The notes below the pieces were generated by a model. That model searched no databases, had not been told where the DNA came from, and saw only the letters and a program-made list of their open reading frames with translations. This document shows, one piece after another, positions 18,625 through 26,635 of a stretch of 46,740 bases of DNA. The DNA comes from Methylacidiphilales bacterium (GTDB taxonomy: Bacteria > Verrucomicrobiota > Verrucomicrobiia > Methylacidiphilales > UBA1321): contig JAMFSY010000028.1 of the NCBI GenBank assembly GCA_026225555.1, forward strand, positions 1 to 46,740, in the 5' to 3' direction. How positions within the stretch are numbered: the stretch's first letter is position 1; the number at the start of each line of letters is the position of its first letter. The position numbers and the translations under genes are program-made.

Positions 18625-18652
18625 TTGCAATCGTCCGGTGGAAAGCTAGGCT
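18625..18652 (+). promoter_or_regulatory. ychF promoter (leaderless type)
   Basis: TTGCAA (18625-18630), 16 bp, TAGGCT (18647-18652), then 9 bp to the ATG at 18662. There is no Shine-Dalgarno sequence in the 9-bp gap. Confidence 0.68.
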
Positions 18653-18661
18653 TGCCCCCTT

Positions 18662-19765
18662 ATGTTACGCGCCGGAATCGTCGGTCTCCCCAATGTGGGC
18701 AAGAGCACTCTTTTTAACGCGGTCACCCGTACCCGCAACGCCCAGGCGGCCAACTATCCGTTTTGCACCATCGAGCCCAACCAGGGTATCGTCACCGTGC
18801 CCGACGAACGTTTGGCGAAACTCTCCGCCATCTCCAAATCGCTGAAGCTGATTCCCGCCGTCTTTGAATTCGTTGATATCGCCGGGCTGGTCAAGGGAGC
18901 GAGCACGGGCGAGGGGCTTGGAAACAAGTTCCTGACGCATATCCGCGAGGTGGATGCGATCATCCAGGTTGTCCGCTGTTTCGAGGACTCCGACATCCTG
19001 CACGTTTCGGGTACGGTCGATCCTGTGCGCGATATTGAAGTGATCACGACCGAGTTGGTCCTCGCCGATCTTGCTGCCGTGGAAAAGCGGAAGGACAAGA
19101 ACACCAAGGCCGCCCGTGGTGGTGACAAGCTGGCCAAGGCCGAGAACGATCTGATTGAGAAGCTTCAGCCCCATCTCAACAGCGGTAAGCCTGCCATCAT
19201 GCTGGATGCCAGCCCGGACGAAAAAGCGCTGCTCAAGGGCTTCTTTCTTCTCACCAGCAAGCCGACTCTTTTTGCCTGCAACGTGGCGGAGAAAGAACTC
19301 GCCGCGCCCGACGCGAACCCGCACGTCAAGGCGGTCCGCGAGTACGTGAAGACCCATCTCAATACCGAAGCCGTCATCATCTCCGCCCAGATCGAATCCG
19401 ATCTCGTCGATCTCAGCGAGGACGAGCAGAAGGAATATCTCGAGAGCCTCGGTGTCAAAGAATCGGGCGTCGGTGCTCTGATCCGTGCCGCGTATCATCT
19501 CCTCGGCCTGCGCACTTATTTCACCACCGGCGAAAAGGAAACCCGTGCTTGGACGATCCATACCGGCGACAAGGCCCCCGCCGCCGCCGGCGTCATCCAC
19601 TCCGATTTCGAGCGCGGCTTCATCGCCGCCGAATGCACCGCCTACGACGAGCTCGTTTCGCTCGGCTCCTTCGCCAAGGCCCGCGAGGCCGGACGCCTCC
19701 GCATCGAAGGCAAGGAGTACACCGTGCAGGACGGCGACGTGCTCGAGTTCCGGTTTAATGTGTAG
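18662..19765 (+). CDS. ychF: Ribosome-binding ATPase YchF (Obg family), 367 aa
   Basis: This is the universally conserved P-loop ATPase YchF/OLA1. The Walker A motif GLPNVGKS is at residues 8-15, G2/G3 regions include YPFCTIEPNQG and DIAGLVKGAS, and the G4 position reads NVAE, not NKxD, which is the family hallmark for ATP over GTP use. The C-terminal TGS domain holds FTTGEKETRAWTI and DFERGFIAAE. Length is normal. It binds ribosomes and is tied to translation and stress responses in other bacteria. Very high confidence. Confidence 0.97.
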   Translation: MLRAGIVGLPNVGKSTLFNAVTRTRNAQAANYPFCTIEPNQGIVTVPDERLAKLSAISKSLKLIPAVFEFVDIAGLVKGASTGEGLGNKFLTHIREVDAIIQVVRCFEDSDILHVSGTVDPVRDIEVITTELVLADLAAVEKRKDKNTKAARGGDKLAKAENDLIEKLQPHLNSGKPAIMLDASPDEKALLKGFFLLTSKPTLFACNVAEKELAAPDANPHVKAVREYVKTHLNTEAVIISAQIESDLVDLSEDEQKEYLESLGVKESGVGALIRAAYHLLGLRTYFTTGEKETRAWTIHTGDKAPAAAGVIHSDFERGFIAAECTAYDELVSLGSFAKAREAGRLRIEGKEYTVQDGDVLEFRFNV

Positions 19766-19775
19766 TTGGTTGCCC

Positions 19776-19840
19776 GTCATCCTGAACCGGTTGAAAGACC
19801 GGCCCTCGTTAGTCCCGCGAATTTTTTCGGGACGAATCAT
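19776..19840 (+). repeat. Degenerate repeat remnant and hairpin after ychF
   Basis: GTCATCCTGAACCGGTTGAA (19776-19795) resembles the start of the 27-nt repeat arm. It is followed by GTCCCG (19812-19817) pairing with CGGGAC (19828-19833) across an AT-rich loop. The hairpin may weakly terminate ychF transcription; no U-tract follows. Confidence 0.4.
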
Positions 19841-19854
19841 CCGAGCAGGTTGGA

Positions 19855-21645
19855 ATGCCGCCGTTTTTAAATAGAATGAAAACCTTTCGCCGCGTCTGGG
19901 TCTATGCCCGCGTTTATCCGCTCCTGTGTGCCGCAACATTTGGCGCCGCCATTGCGGGCACGCTTTCCGGCCTCGTTTTTCCCAAAATCACGGGTCTGGT
20001 CATCGATAACGTTTTGATTCCGAAACGGGCCGACCTTCTGCTCCCTTACGTGCTCGTGGTTGTGGCGGCTTTTTTCGCCCAGAACGCGCTCAATGCCTTG
20101 CGCATTCGCTTCAACAACACCTTTGAGCAAAAAGTGATCTTCGATCTGCGCCGCGATCTTTACCAGACGCTCCAGCGCTTACCGTTGCGCTGGTATGATC
20201 AACGCGCCACCGGCGACATCATCACGCGCGTGATTGACGACGTTACCGCGATGGAACGGGTGTTGATCGATGGTGTGGAACAGGGCCTGATTGCCATCTT
20301 GCAGATCATCGGTGTGGGCATTTTTCTGTTCAGCCTCAACGCGCGCTTGGCCGCCTGGATGCTGCTTCCGATGCCGCTCCTTTTCGCCGGAGTGGTCTGG
20401 TACACTCTCACCGCCAAGTCCAGGTATCGCGAGCAACGCAAGGCTGCATCGGCCATGAATTCGCTCCTGCTGGATAACCTTCAGGGAGTGCGCCAAATCA
20501 AATCCTACGCACGCGAGGAAACGGAATTGGACCGCTTTTCCACCTCCGCGCGTCTGGTCGGCGAGACCCAATTGGTCATCATGCGCACGTGGTCCGTCTA
20601 TTCCTCGACGATGGCTTTCTTCGGCGCGCTTGGCAGCGCCATTGTGCTTTATGTTGGCGGACTGGACGTGCTTGCCGGGACCATGACCTATGGCGAGCTT
20701 TTCACGTTCTTTCTTTTCGTGGCGATGTTCTACGCGCCGGTCGCGCAACTGCACCAGATCAACCAGCTTTACCAGGCGGGGCGCGCCTCGAGTGAACGAG
20801 TGGCGGAAATCCTCGACGCCCCCACGGAAGATTATGGTAAGGCCACCGGCCAGCCTCTGGTCCGGGCGGCGGGAAAGGTCGAGTACCACCAAGTGGAGTT
20901 CGCCTACCGCTCCGATGTCACGGCCCTGCATGACATCAATCTCAGCGTCCGGCCCGGCCAATGCGTGGCGCTGGTCGGCCCCACCGGCGCGGGCAAATCA
21001 ACGCTGGTCTCGCTACTGAGCCGCTTCTACGAATCGACCGGCGGCGAGATCCTGCTCGATGGTCGCAGCGTCCGCGACATTCCGCTGCTCGAATTACGCG
21101 AGCAGATCGGCGTTGTCTCGCAGGAGACCTTCCTCTTCAACGGCACCATTCTCGACAACCTTCGCTTTGGCCGTCCCGACGCCACGCGGCAGGAGATCGA
21201 GCAAATGGCCCGCGCGGCCTGCGTGCATGATTTCGTGGCGGCCTTGCCGGAGGGATACGACACGCATGTCGGCGAGCGCGGGGTGAAACTCTCGGTCGGC
21301 GAGAAGCAGCGCATTTCCATCGCCCGCGCGTTATTGAAGAATCCTCCCGTGCTCGTCCTCGATGAGGCGACCGCCAGTGTGGACACGGCGACCGAGCAGT
21401 TGATTCAACAGGCGCTGCAACATCTGCTCACCGGGCGTACGTCATTTGTCATTGCCCATCGCCTCTCGACCGTGCGCCATGCCGACTTGATCCTCGTCTT
21501 GCAAAAAGGCCGGATTCTCGAACGTGGCACGCATGACGAGCTGATCGGCCAGAACGGCCTTTATTCGAAACTCTGCCGGGCCCAGCACACCGACCGTTTT
21601 TCCGAGGATGAAGTCAGCGCGATTTTCTCGGAAGTGGCGGAGTGA
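19855..21645 (+). CDS. MsbA-like ABC exporter (fused membrane and ATPase domains), 596 aa
   Basis: Six membrane helices occupy about residues 15-320, with coupling sequences LRRDLYQTLQRLPLRWYDQRATGDIITRVIDDV typical of type I exporters (shown here in the usual order). The ATPase domain has Walker A GPTGAGKST (about 375-383), Q-loop VSQETFLFNGTI, signature LSVGEKQR, Walker B VLVLDEATAS and H-loop IAHRLSTV. It acts as a homodimer. Substrate may be lipid or drug and cannot be read from sequence. The start is either ATG 19855 or ATG 19876; AGGTTGGA just upstream favours the first. Confidence 0.93.
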   Translation: MPPFLNRMKTFRRVWVYARVYPLLCAATFGAAIAGTLSGLVFPKITGLVIDNVLIPKRADLLLPYVLVVVAAFFAQNALNALRIRFNNTFEQKVIFDLRRDLYQTLQRLPLRWYDQRATGDIITRVIDDVTAMERVLIDGVEQGLIAILQIIGVGIFLFSLNARLAAWMLLPMPLLFAGVVWYTLTAKSRYREQRKAASAMNSLLLDNLQGVRQIKSYAREETELDRFSTSARLVGETQLVIMRTWSVYSSTMAFFGALGSAIVLYVGGLDVLAGTMTYGELFTFFLFVAMFYAPVAQLHQINQLYQAGRASSERVAEILDAPTEDYGKATGQPLVRAAGKVEYHQVEFAYRSDVTALHDINLSVRPGQCVALVGPTGAGKSTLVSLLSRFYESTGGEILLDGRSVRDIPLLELREQIGVVSQETFLFNGTILDNLRFGRPDATRQEIEQMARAACVHDFVAALPEGYDTHVGERGVKLSVGEKQRISIARALLKNPPVLVLDEATASVDTATEQLIQQALQHLLTGRTSFVIAHRLSTVRHADLILVLQKGRILERGTHDELIGQNGLYSKLCRAQHTDRFSEDEVSAIFSEVAE

Positions 21646-21647
21646 TC

Positions 21648-21681
21648 GGGCGGGCGGCTACCGGCTAACCGGAACCCGCCC
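21648..21681. terminator. Bidirectional hairpin between convergent genes
   Basis: GGGCGGG (21648-21654) pairs with CCCGCCC (21675-21681); an inner CCGG-CTAA-CCGG hairpin sits in the loop. It lies right after the ABC exporter stop and at the end of the convergent minus gene. No U-tract, so terminator function is only likely. Confidence 0.45.
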
Positions 21682-22157
21682 TAAAACAACTCGCTCATCG
21701 AATGATGGCGGTGATCGGAATAATCGGGCCCGAGATAATGGGAGGACATGACCAGGCCGGTCATGCTGTGATGGTCGGGGCCGGCCTCACTGGCCGTGAC
21801 CGGAACAAAGCCCGCATTATTTTCGGACGTGGCATTAGCCGTGGAGGGCGAGGTATTCTGCGCCGCGATGGCGGCATCGGCCATCTGTTCCGCTTCCGCC
21901 AGCTCAGCCCGGGCTTCCCGTTCCTGTTCACGCTTGGCCTTCGCCTCTTGTTCGTGGCTGTCCCTGGGCACGCCGATCGTCGGCACGGGCGTATCCTGCT
22001 TGGGGGGCGGCGTCGGGGTGGGTGAAACGGCCGTCTCTGTCGCGGCGGGGGGCGGAGCAGGGGCCGCTTTGGCTGTTATATCGTCTGCCCGAGAGATTCC
22101 GCCAGAAGACAAAAGCGTCAGCGAGCAGCAAATGGCGAGCGCGCGAGTGGTTTTCAT
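21681..22157 (-). CDS. Small secreted Ala/Pro-rich protein, unknown, 158 aa
   Basis: A signal peptide (MKTTRALAICCSLTLLSSGG) is followed by a Pro/Thr/Ala-rich stretch, a charged helix-prone segment rich in Glu/Lys/Arg/Ala (HEQEAKAKREQEREARAELA) that may form a coiled coil, and a His-rich C-terminus (DHHSM twice-like: GPDHHSMTG and DHRHHSMSELF). No family is recognised. It is expressed divergently from cysE from a TTGCAC-N15-TATATT promoter with a 20-nt leader and CAGGA as ribosome-binding site. The near-repeat of HHSM is the only striking motif. Confidence 0.65.
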   Translation of the reverse strand: MKTTRALAICCSLTLLSSGGISRADDITAKAAPAPPPAATETAVSPTPTPPPKQDTPVPTIGVPRDSHEQEAKAKREQEREARAELAEAEQMADAAIAAQNTSPSTANATSENNAGFVPVTASEAGPDHHSMTGLVMSSHYLGPDYSDHRHHSMSELF

Positions 22158-22177
22158 AGCGTTCCTGACTGGTCTCT

Positions 22178-22204
22178 AATATACACGACGTTCGTCCAGT
22201 GCAA
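22178..22204 (-). promoter_or_regulatory. Promoter of the 22157 secreted-protein gene
   Basis: On the minus strand TTGCAC (22204-22199), 15 bp, TATATT (22183-22178), with a 20-nt leader carrying CAGGA. It is back-to-back with the cysE promoter. Confidence 0.5.
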
Positions 22205-22225
22205 ATCGTCACTTTTCTCACGCAT

Positions 22226-22253
22226 TTGCAGGCGGGCGATTTTCCGATAGGCT
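22226..22253 (+). promoter_or_regulatory. cysE promoter (leaderless type)
   Basis: TTGCAG (22226-22231), 16 bp, TAGGCT (22248-22253), then 9 bp to the ATG at 22263. Same spacing and -10 box as the ychF promoter. Confidence 0.68.
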
Positions 22254-22262
22254 AAGCCCGAT

Positions 22263-23171
22263 ATGGATCATCCGATGGACCGACTTGTTGAGCAACTGCT
22301 GGAATCCTACGCCTCCTGCGGCGGGATCAAGCACCTGAATGGCGGCCACTTGCCCTCGAAGATGGCGGTGGCGGCGCTCACTCAGGACCTGCTTCACGTC
22401 ATCTTTCCCGGTTTCATTTCCGAGCAAAAAGTGCTCGTCCGCGATCTGCCGCATGAGACCGCCCTGCAACTGAGCAGCCTGCAAAAGCGGCTCGAACGCG
22501 AAATCGCCAAGAGCCTCGAAGTCCATCCCATCGCCGGTGAAGAGGCAGAGAGTCTCGCGCTGGCCTTTCTGCGCAAACTTCCCGAAGTTCGCGGCCTGGT
22601 GCAAACGGATGTGGAGGCTGCCTTCCAAGGCGACCCCGCGGCGGGCACCCGTGAGGAAGTCGTGCTGGCCTATCCCGGCGTGGAAGCGGTGGCGGTCTTC
22701 CGTCTCGCCCATATTTTGCACGTCATGGGCGTGGCTTTTCTGCCGCGCATGATGACCGAATGGGCCCATAGCCGCACTGGTATCGATATCCATCCGGGCG
22801 CCGATATCGGCACTCATTTTTTCATCGATCACGGCACGGGCGTGGTGATCGGCGGCACGACGAAGATCGGAAATCGGGTGCGACTTTACCAGGGCGTCGG
22901 CCTCGTGGCGCGCAGCCTGGCCAAGCATGTTCAGCGTGATGAGCAGGGCATGGCGCTCGGCGGCAAGCGGCATCCCACCATCGGCGACGATGTGACCATC
23001 TATGCGGGCGCGACCATCGTCGGCGGCGACACGGTCATCGGCGACCGCACGGTCATCGGCGGTAACGTGTGGCTTACCCGCTCCATTCCGGCAGATTCGG
23101 TCGTCTTCTTCGAAGCCCAACAAATCAGCATTCACTCGCGCCAGCGATTGGCGGGGGACTGGATTATTTGA
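22263..23171 (+). CDS. cysE: Serine O-acetyltransferase, long N-terminal form, 302 aa
   Basis: It makes O-acetylserine from serine and acetyl-CoA, the precursor of cysteine. A helical N-terminal domain of about 150 residues precedes VFRLAHILHVMGVAFLPRMMTEWAHSRTGIDIHPGA, split as FRLAHILH and RTGIDIHPGADIG, then left-handed beta-helix hexapeptides (IGTHFFIDHGTGVVIGGTTKIGN, GDDVTIYAGATIVGG). The catalytic His/Asp of the family are in IDHGTG and the ADIG region. The cysteine desulfurase gene begins 12 nt downstream, so cysteine supply and sulfur release are made from one transcript. Confidence 0.93.
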   Translation: MDHPMDRLVEQLLESYASCGGIKHLNGGHLPSKMAVAALTQDLLHVIFPGFISEQKVLVRDLPHETALQLSSLQKRLEREIAKSLEVHPIAGEEAESLALAFLRKLPEVRGLVQTDVEAAFQGDPAAGTREEVVLAYPGVEAVAVFRLAHILHVMGVAFLPRMMTEWAHSRTGIDIHPGADIGTHFFIDHGTGVVIGGTTKIGNRVRLYQGVGLVARSLAKHVQRDEQGMALGGKRHPTIGDDVTIYAGATIVGGDTVIGDRTVIGGNVWLTRSIPADSVVFFEAQQISIHSRQRLAGDWII

Positions 23172-23182
23172 TCGGAAGGACC

Positions 23183-24385
23183 ATGGCGCGCTACTACCTG
23201 GATGACAATGCGACGACAGCGCTTGATCCCCAGGTGCGGGCGGCCATGGAGTCGCTGCTCTCCGGGCCGCTTGGTAATCCCTCCAGCCTCCACGCGGAAG
23301 GCCGCCGGGCGCGCGGGGCCATCGATGCGGCGCGGGATGAAGTCGCCTCCTGGCTGAAGGCGAAGCCGTCCGAGATCATCTTCACCAGCGGCGGCACGGA
23401 GAGCTGCAATCTCGCCCTGCGGGGCCTGGCGCAGGCACACGCAGGGAGGGGAAAACATCTCATCACGGCCAAGACCGAACACCACGCCGTGTTCCACACT
23501 TTTCAGGCCTTGGAAGCCCGCGAAGGTTTTACCGTCACCTGGCTCGAGGTGGATGCGGAGGGGCTGATCGATCTCGACGAACTCACCCGGGCGATCCGTC
23601 CCGATACCATTCTGGTGTCGATTATGAGCGCCAATAATGAGACCGGCGTTCGCCAGCCCATGCGCGAGATCGGCGCCATCTGCGCAAAAAGCGGCGTGCT
23701 TTTCCACACCGATGCGGTTCAAAGCGTGGGGAAGGAAACGCTCGACCTGGCGGGCTGGCAGGTCAGCGCGTTGAGCCTCACCGCCCATAAATTTCACGGC
23801 CCGCTCGGCGCGGGAGTGCTCTGGCTCAGGAACGGCATTCCGATCACGCGCCTGATGGAAGGCGGCTCGCATGAGAACGAGCGGCGCCCTGGTACCGAGA
23901 ACGCACCCGCGATTGCAGGACTGGCCGAGGCGGTTCGCCGCCATGGCTCGATCGATCCCATCGAGCTGGAGCGGCAGGCCCGGTGGATCGAGGCGCTTTG
24001 GCAGGAACTGCGCTTGCTCGGGGGCATCCGCCGCAACGGTCACCCCACGCGGCGCGTGCCCAATACGCTCAACGTCAGTTTTCAGGGACTGCACGGCGAG
24101 GATCTCCTGATCGCGCTTGATCTCGCGGGACTCGCCATCTCGAGCGGCTCGGCCTGCCTGGTGGGTTCGGTCCAGCCCTCGCATGTTCTTGCCGCGATGG
24201 GGGTGCCCTCCGATTGGGCGGCCGCCACCGTCCGCTTTTCCATCGGCGCGACAATCCGCGATGAAGACTTGAAAGAAATCACGAATCGCGTGAAACAAGT
24301 GGTGATTTATCAGCGTGAACTGCGCGACTGGAAGCCGGAAACTTCCACAACTATCGCAGCACAAAAGGAATTGGTGTCCATATGA
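23183..24385 (+). CDS. Cysteine desulfurase (NifS/IscS type), 400 aa
   Basis: This PLP enzyme converts cysteine to alanine and carries the sulfur as a persulfide for Fe-S cluster or thio-cofactor assembly. N-terminal YYLDDNATT, the PLP-stacking His101 region (TEHHAV), HTDAVQSVGK, PLP lysine Lys203 (LTAHKFHGPLGAG) and the active Cys325 in SSGSACLVGSVQPSHVL all fit NifS/IscS class I. GGAAGGA directly before the ATG at 23183 fixes the start; the reading frame stays open upstream into cysE. No iscU or nifU scaffold gene is adjacent. Its stop overlaps the next ATG (ATGA, 24382-24385). Confidence 0.94.
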   Translation: MARYYLDDNATTALDPQVRAAMESLLSGPLGNPSSLHAEGRRARGAIDAARDEVASWLKAKPSEIIFTSGGTESCNLALRGLAQAHAGRGKHLITAKTEHHAVFHTFQALEAREGFTVTWLEVDAEGLIDLDELTRAIRPDTILVSIMSANNETGVRQPMREIGAICAKSGVLFHTDAVQSVGKETLDLAGWQVSALSLTAHKFHGPLGAGVLWLRNGIPITRLMEGGSHENERRPGTENAPAIAGLAEAVRRHGSIDPIELERQARWIEALWQELRLLGGIRRNGHPTRRVPNTLNVSFQGLHGEDLLIALDLAGLAISSGSACLVGSVQPSHVLAAMGVPSDWAAATVRFSIGATIRDEDLKEITNRVKQVVIYQRELRDWKPETSTTIAAQKELVSI

Positions 24386-25416
24386 ACCGCAACGCCGCTA
24401 AAAAATTGAGGATCGGGATCGTGGGCGCTGGCGGCATTGTGCGCCAACGCCATATGCCCGGCCTCGCCTCCCTCCCGAATGTGCAGGTCGTTGCCGTGTG
24501 CAATTCGGGACTCGAATCCGCCCAGCATTTTGCCGATGAATTCCAAGTGCCGGACGTGATGAACGACTGGGCGGAAATGATCGACCGTCCTGACCTCGAC
24601 ATCATCTGGATCGGTACGCCGCCTCATCTGCATGCGCCGATCACTGTTTCCGCTCTCGAGGCAGGGAAGCATGTTTTCTGTCAGGCGCGGATGGCGATGA
24701 ACTTGCGCGAGGGCAGGGAAATGTTGAGTGCGGCCCAGGCCCAGCCGCAACTGGTCACGATGCTGTGTCCCGCGCCTCACGGGATGCGCGGAGGGCGGTT
24801 TTTCCAGAAGCTTCTCCGCGATGGCTATATCGGCGAGCCGTGGCATTTCCGCCTGACCGCGGTGAATGACCAATTTTCCGATCCATTGGCGGCGCCGCAT
24901 TGGCGTCAACGGACCGAGCTCAGCGGGCTGAACACGCTCGCGGTGGGGATCTACGCGGAGGTTCTGCAACGGTGGCTCGGCGCGCCTCGCCGCCTGCATG
25001 CGCAGATGAAGGTCTCTGTGCCGAAGCGCGGCGGTTACGTCGTGCATGTCCCCGATGTGGTGCAGGTCTTCGGCCAATGGTCGAACGGGCTCGCGGGGAT
25101 GCTGGAATGGAGTGGCGTGGCGCAATTTCCGCCGGATGAGACGCTGACTATTTACGGTCGTGACGGGACGCTGGTCTATAATTTTACCCGCGATGAAATT
25201 CTTGGTGGACGCCGGGGAGACCGGGAATTGCAGTCACTCGAGGTCCCTCCAGAACTCGTCACCCCATGGACCGTGGAGGAGGACTTTATCGACGCGGTTC
25301 TCACCGGCAATCATCCCGAGCCGAGCTTCGAGACAGGCGTGCAATACCTGGAATTCACCGAAGCGCTGCATCTCAGTGCCCGCGGCGGCCACGCCGTGGA
25401 ACTGCCGCTGCCCTGA
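24382..25416 (+). CDS. Gfo/Idh/MocA-like protein lacking catalytic residues, 344 aa
   Basis: The Rossmann fold is intact: IGIVGAGGIVRQRHMPG at residues 11-27 is a good dinucleotide-binding loop, and IIWIGTPPHLHAPITVSALEAGKHVFC follows the family. The hallmark EKP after GKHVFC is Gln101-Ala102-Arg103 (CQARMAM), so the catalytic Lys is gone. The usual D-x3-H pair of the second domain reads Ala187-x3-Tyr191 (NTLAVGIYAEVLQRWLG). It is therefore probably not an ordinary dehydrogenase and may bind a ligand or nucleotide without oxidising it. Its start overlaps the desulfurase stop by 4 nt, giving translational coupling. Confidence 0.87.
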   Translation: MNRNAAKKLRIGIVGAGGIVRQRHMPGLASLPNVQVVAVCNSGLESAQHFADEFQVPDVMNDWAEMIDRPDLDIIWIGTPPHLHAPITVSALEAGKHVFCQARMAMNLREGREMLSAAQAQPQLVTMLCPAPHGMRGGRFFQKLLRDGYIGEPWHFRLTAVNDQFSDPLAAPHWRQRTELSGLNTLAVGIYAEVLQRWLGAPRRLHAQMKVSVPKRGGYVVHVPDVVQVFGQWSNGLAGMLEWSGVAQFPPDETLTIYGRDGTLVYNFTRDEILGGRRGDRELQSLEVPPELVTPWTVEEDFIDAVLTGNHPEPSFETGVQYLEFTEALHLSARGGHAVELPLP

Positions 25417-25425
25417 CTTCACTCT

Positions 25426-25453
25426 TTGCGGAAAGAGGTTTATCCCCTAGGAT
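25426..25453 (+). promoter_or_regulatory. Promoter of the terpenoid block
   Basis: TTGCGG (25426-25431), 16 bp, TAGGAT (25448-25453). Nine bp downstream lies the ATG of an 11-codon reading frame (25463), not the synthase start at 25495, so the first translated product would be a leader peptide. Confidence 0.62.
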
Positions 25454-25462
25454 TCTAGGCCG

Positions 25463-25498
25463 ATGAACTACAATCGTCTTTCCTTCCGGAAATCATGA
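25463..25498 (+). CDS. Putative 11-residue leader peptide MNYNRLSFRKS
   Basis: ATG at 25463 lies 9 bp below a TAGGAT -10 box, the same distance seen for cysE and ychF. The frame reads MNYNRLSFRKS and stops with TGA at 25496-25498, overlapping the ATG of the prenyl synthase (ATGA, 25495-25498). A leaderless mRNA would thus load a ribosome on this frame and pass it to the synthase by termination-reinitiation. The peptide has no obvious amino-acid run of the attenuator type. Expression is inferred, not shown. Confidence 0.45.
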   Translation: MNYNRLSFRKS

Positions 25499-26592
25499 GT
25501 TCATTCGCTTTATCTCTTCGCGCAGAGTTGCAGCAGGCGTCTCCCGTCTTTGAATCTTTTCTCGCGCGTTTCTTTCAGGAGAACGCCGAACGCTACGCCT
25601 ATGGCGAGCTTTTCGAGCCGCTTTACCTGGACATGACCGAGTTCGTGGCACGTCGCGGCAAGCGCATTCGCCCGATGCTGCTTCTCGGCGCTTATCGCGT
25701 CTTTGGCGGTGAGCGTTCCCTGGAGAATATCTCGCTGCAACGGGCCGCCCTTTCGCTCGAATTGCTCCACGCCTTCATCCTGGTTCACGATGACGTCATC
25801 GACCAATCGGAGCGCCGTCGCGGCCTGCCCACCTTTCATAAACTGGTCGAGGAACGGCTGGGCCGCATGGACGATGCCGCCCGCGTGGGCGCGAATGTCG
25901 CGGTGGTGATCGGTGATATTCTTTTCGCGCTGGCCATCGACACGCTTCGCTCCATCGATTTCGACCCCGCGTTGCGCGATGCCGCGCTTTCCCGGTCGTT
26001 GCACTACATCACCGATACCGGCGCGGGCGAAATCTACGACATCCTGCTCGGCACCCGCGATATCGCGCGCGTGGCAGAGCACGACATCGAGCGCATGTAC
26101 GCCTTGAAGACCACGCGCTACACTTTCGAGGCGCCGCTCGTCCTCGGCGCGTTGCTGGCTGGCGGAAGCGAAGAGCTTTTGCATGAACTGGCCGAACTGA
26201 TCGAGCCGGTCGGCCTGGCCTTCCAGATCCAGAACGACATCATCGAGTACCAGAAATTCAAGGGCATCGACCGTCTGCGCCAGACCGATTTGCTTGAGGG
26301 AAAGAAGACACTGCTTCTGCGCATCGCCTACGATCGCCTCGACGATCTCGACCGCAGTTTCCTCCAGCTTTGCCTGAGCACCCGCGCCTCCAACGACGCG
26401 TCGGTCAGCAAGATCGAGCAGCTGATCGATAAATCGGGCGCCGTCGGCGAACTCACTCGCCGCATGGAAGTGCTTTTCCAAAAAGCCGAGACGGCGATGG
26501 ATCATTCCTCGCTGACGACAGACCAGCGCGCGGGCCTTCGCGAGGCTGTTGCCATGGTGCGGCAGCAGACCGAGCAGACCGGCACGCAGTAG
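25495..26592 (+). CDS. Polyprenyl (geranylgeranyl-type) diphosphate synthase, 365 aa
   Basis: It condenses isopentenyl diphosphate with an allylic diphosphate to make a longer prenyl chain. The GKRIRP motif and first Asp-rich motif, Asp99-Asp100-x2-Asp103 (LVHDDVIDQSERRRG), are intact. The second Asp-rich motif, usually DDxxD, reads Asn247-Asp248-I-I-Glu251 (FQIQNDIIEYQ), a notable change at a Mg-binding position. Lys-Thr (MYALKTTRYTF) is present. The next gene is a squalene/phytoene synthase, so a role in making carotenoid or other terpenoid precursors is likely. Product chain length is not predictable here. Confidence 0.9.
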   Translation: MSSFALSLRAELQQASPVFESFLARFFQENAERYAYGELFEPLYLDMTEFVARRGKRIRPMLLLGAYRVFGGERSLENISLQRAALSLELLHAFILVHDDVIDQSERRRGLPTFHKLVEERLGRMDDAARVGANVAVVIGDILFALAIDTLRSIDFDPALRDAALSRSLHYITDTGAGEIYDILLGTRDIARVAEHDIERMYALKTTRYTFEAPLVLGALLAGGSEELLHELAELIEPVGLAFQIQNDIIEYQKFKGIDRLRQTDLLEGKKTLLLRIAYDRLDDLDRSFLQLCLSTRASNDASVSKIEQLIDKSGAVGELTRRMEVLFQKAETAMDHSSLTTDQRAGLREAVAMVRQQTEQTGTQ

Positions 26593-26635
26593 TTTCACCG
26601 GGCGGGCCTCTTTCTTCGCCTCCCTATTTCCAAGC

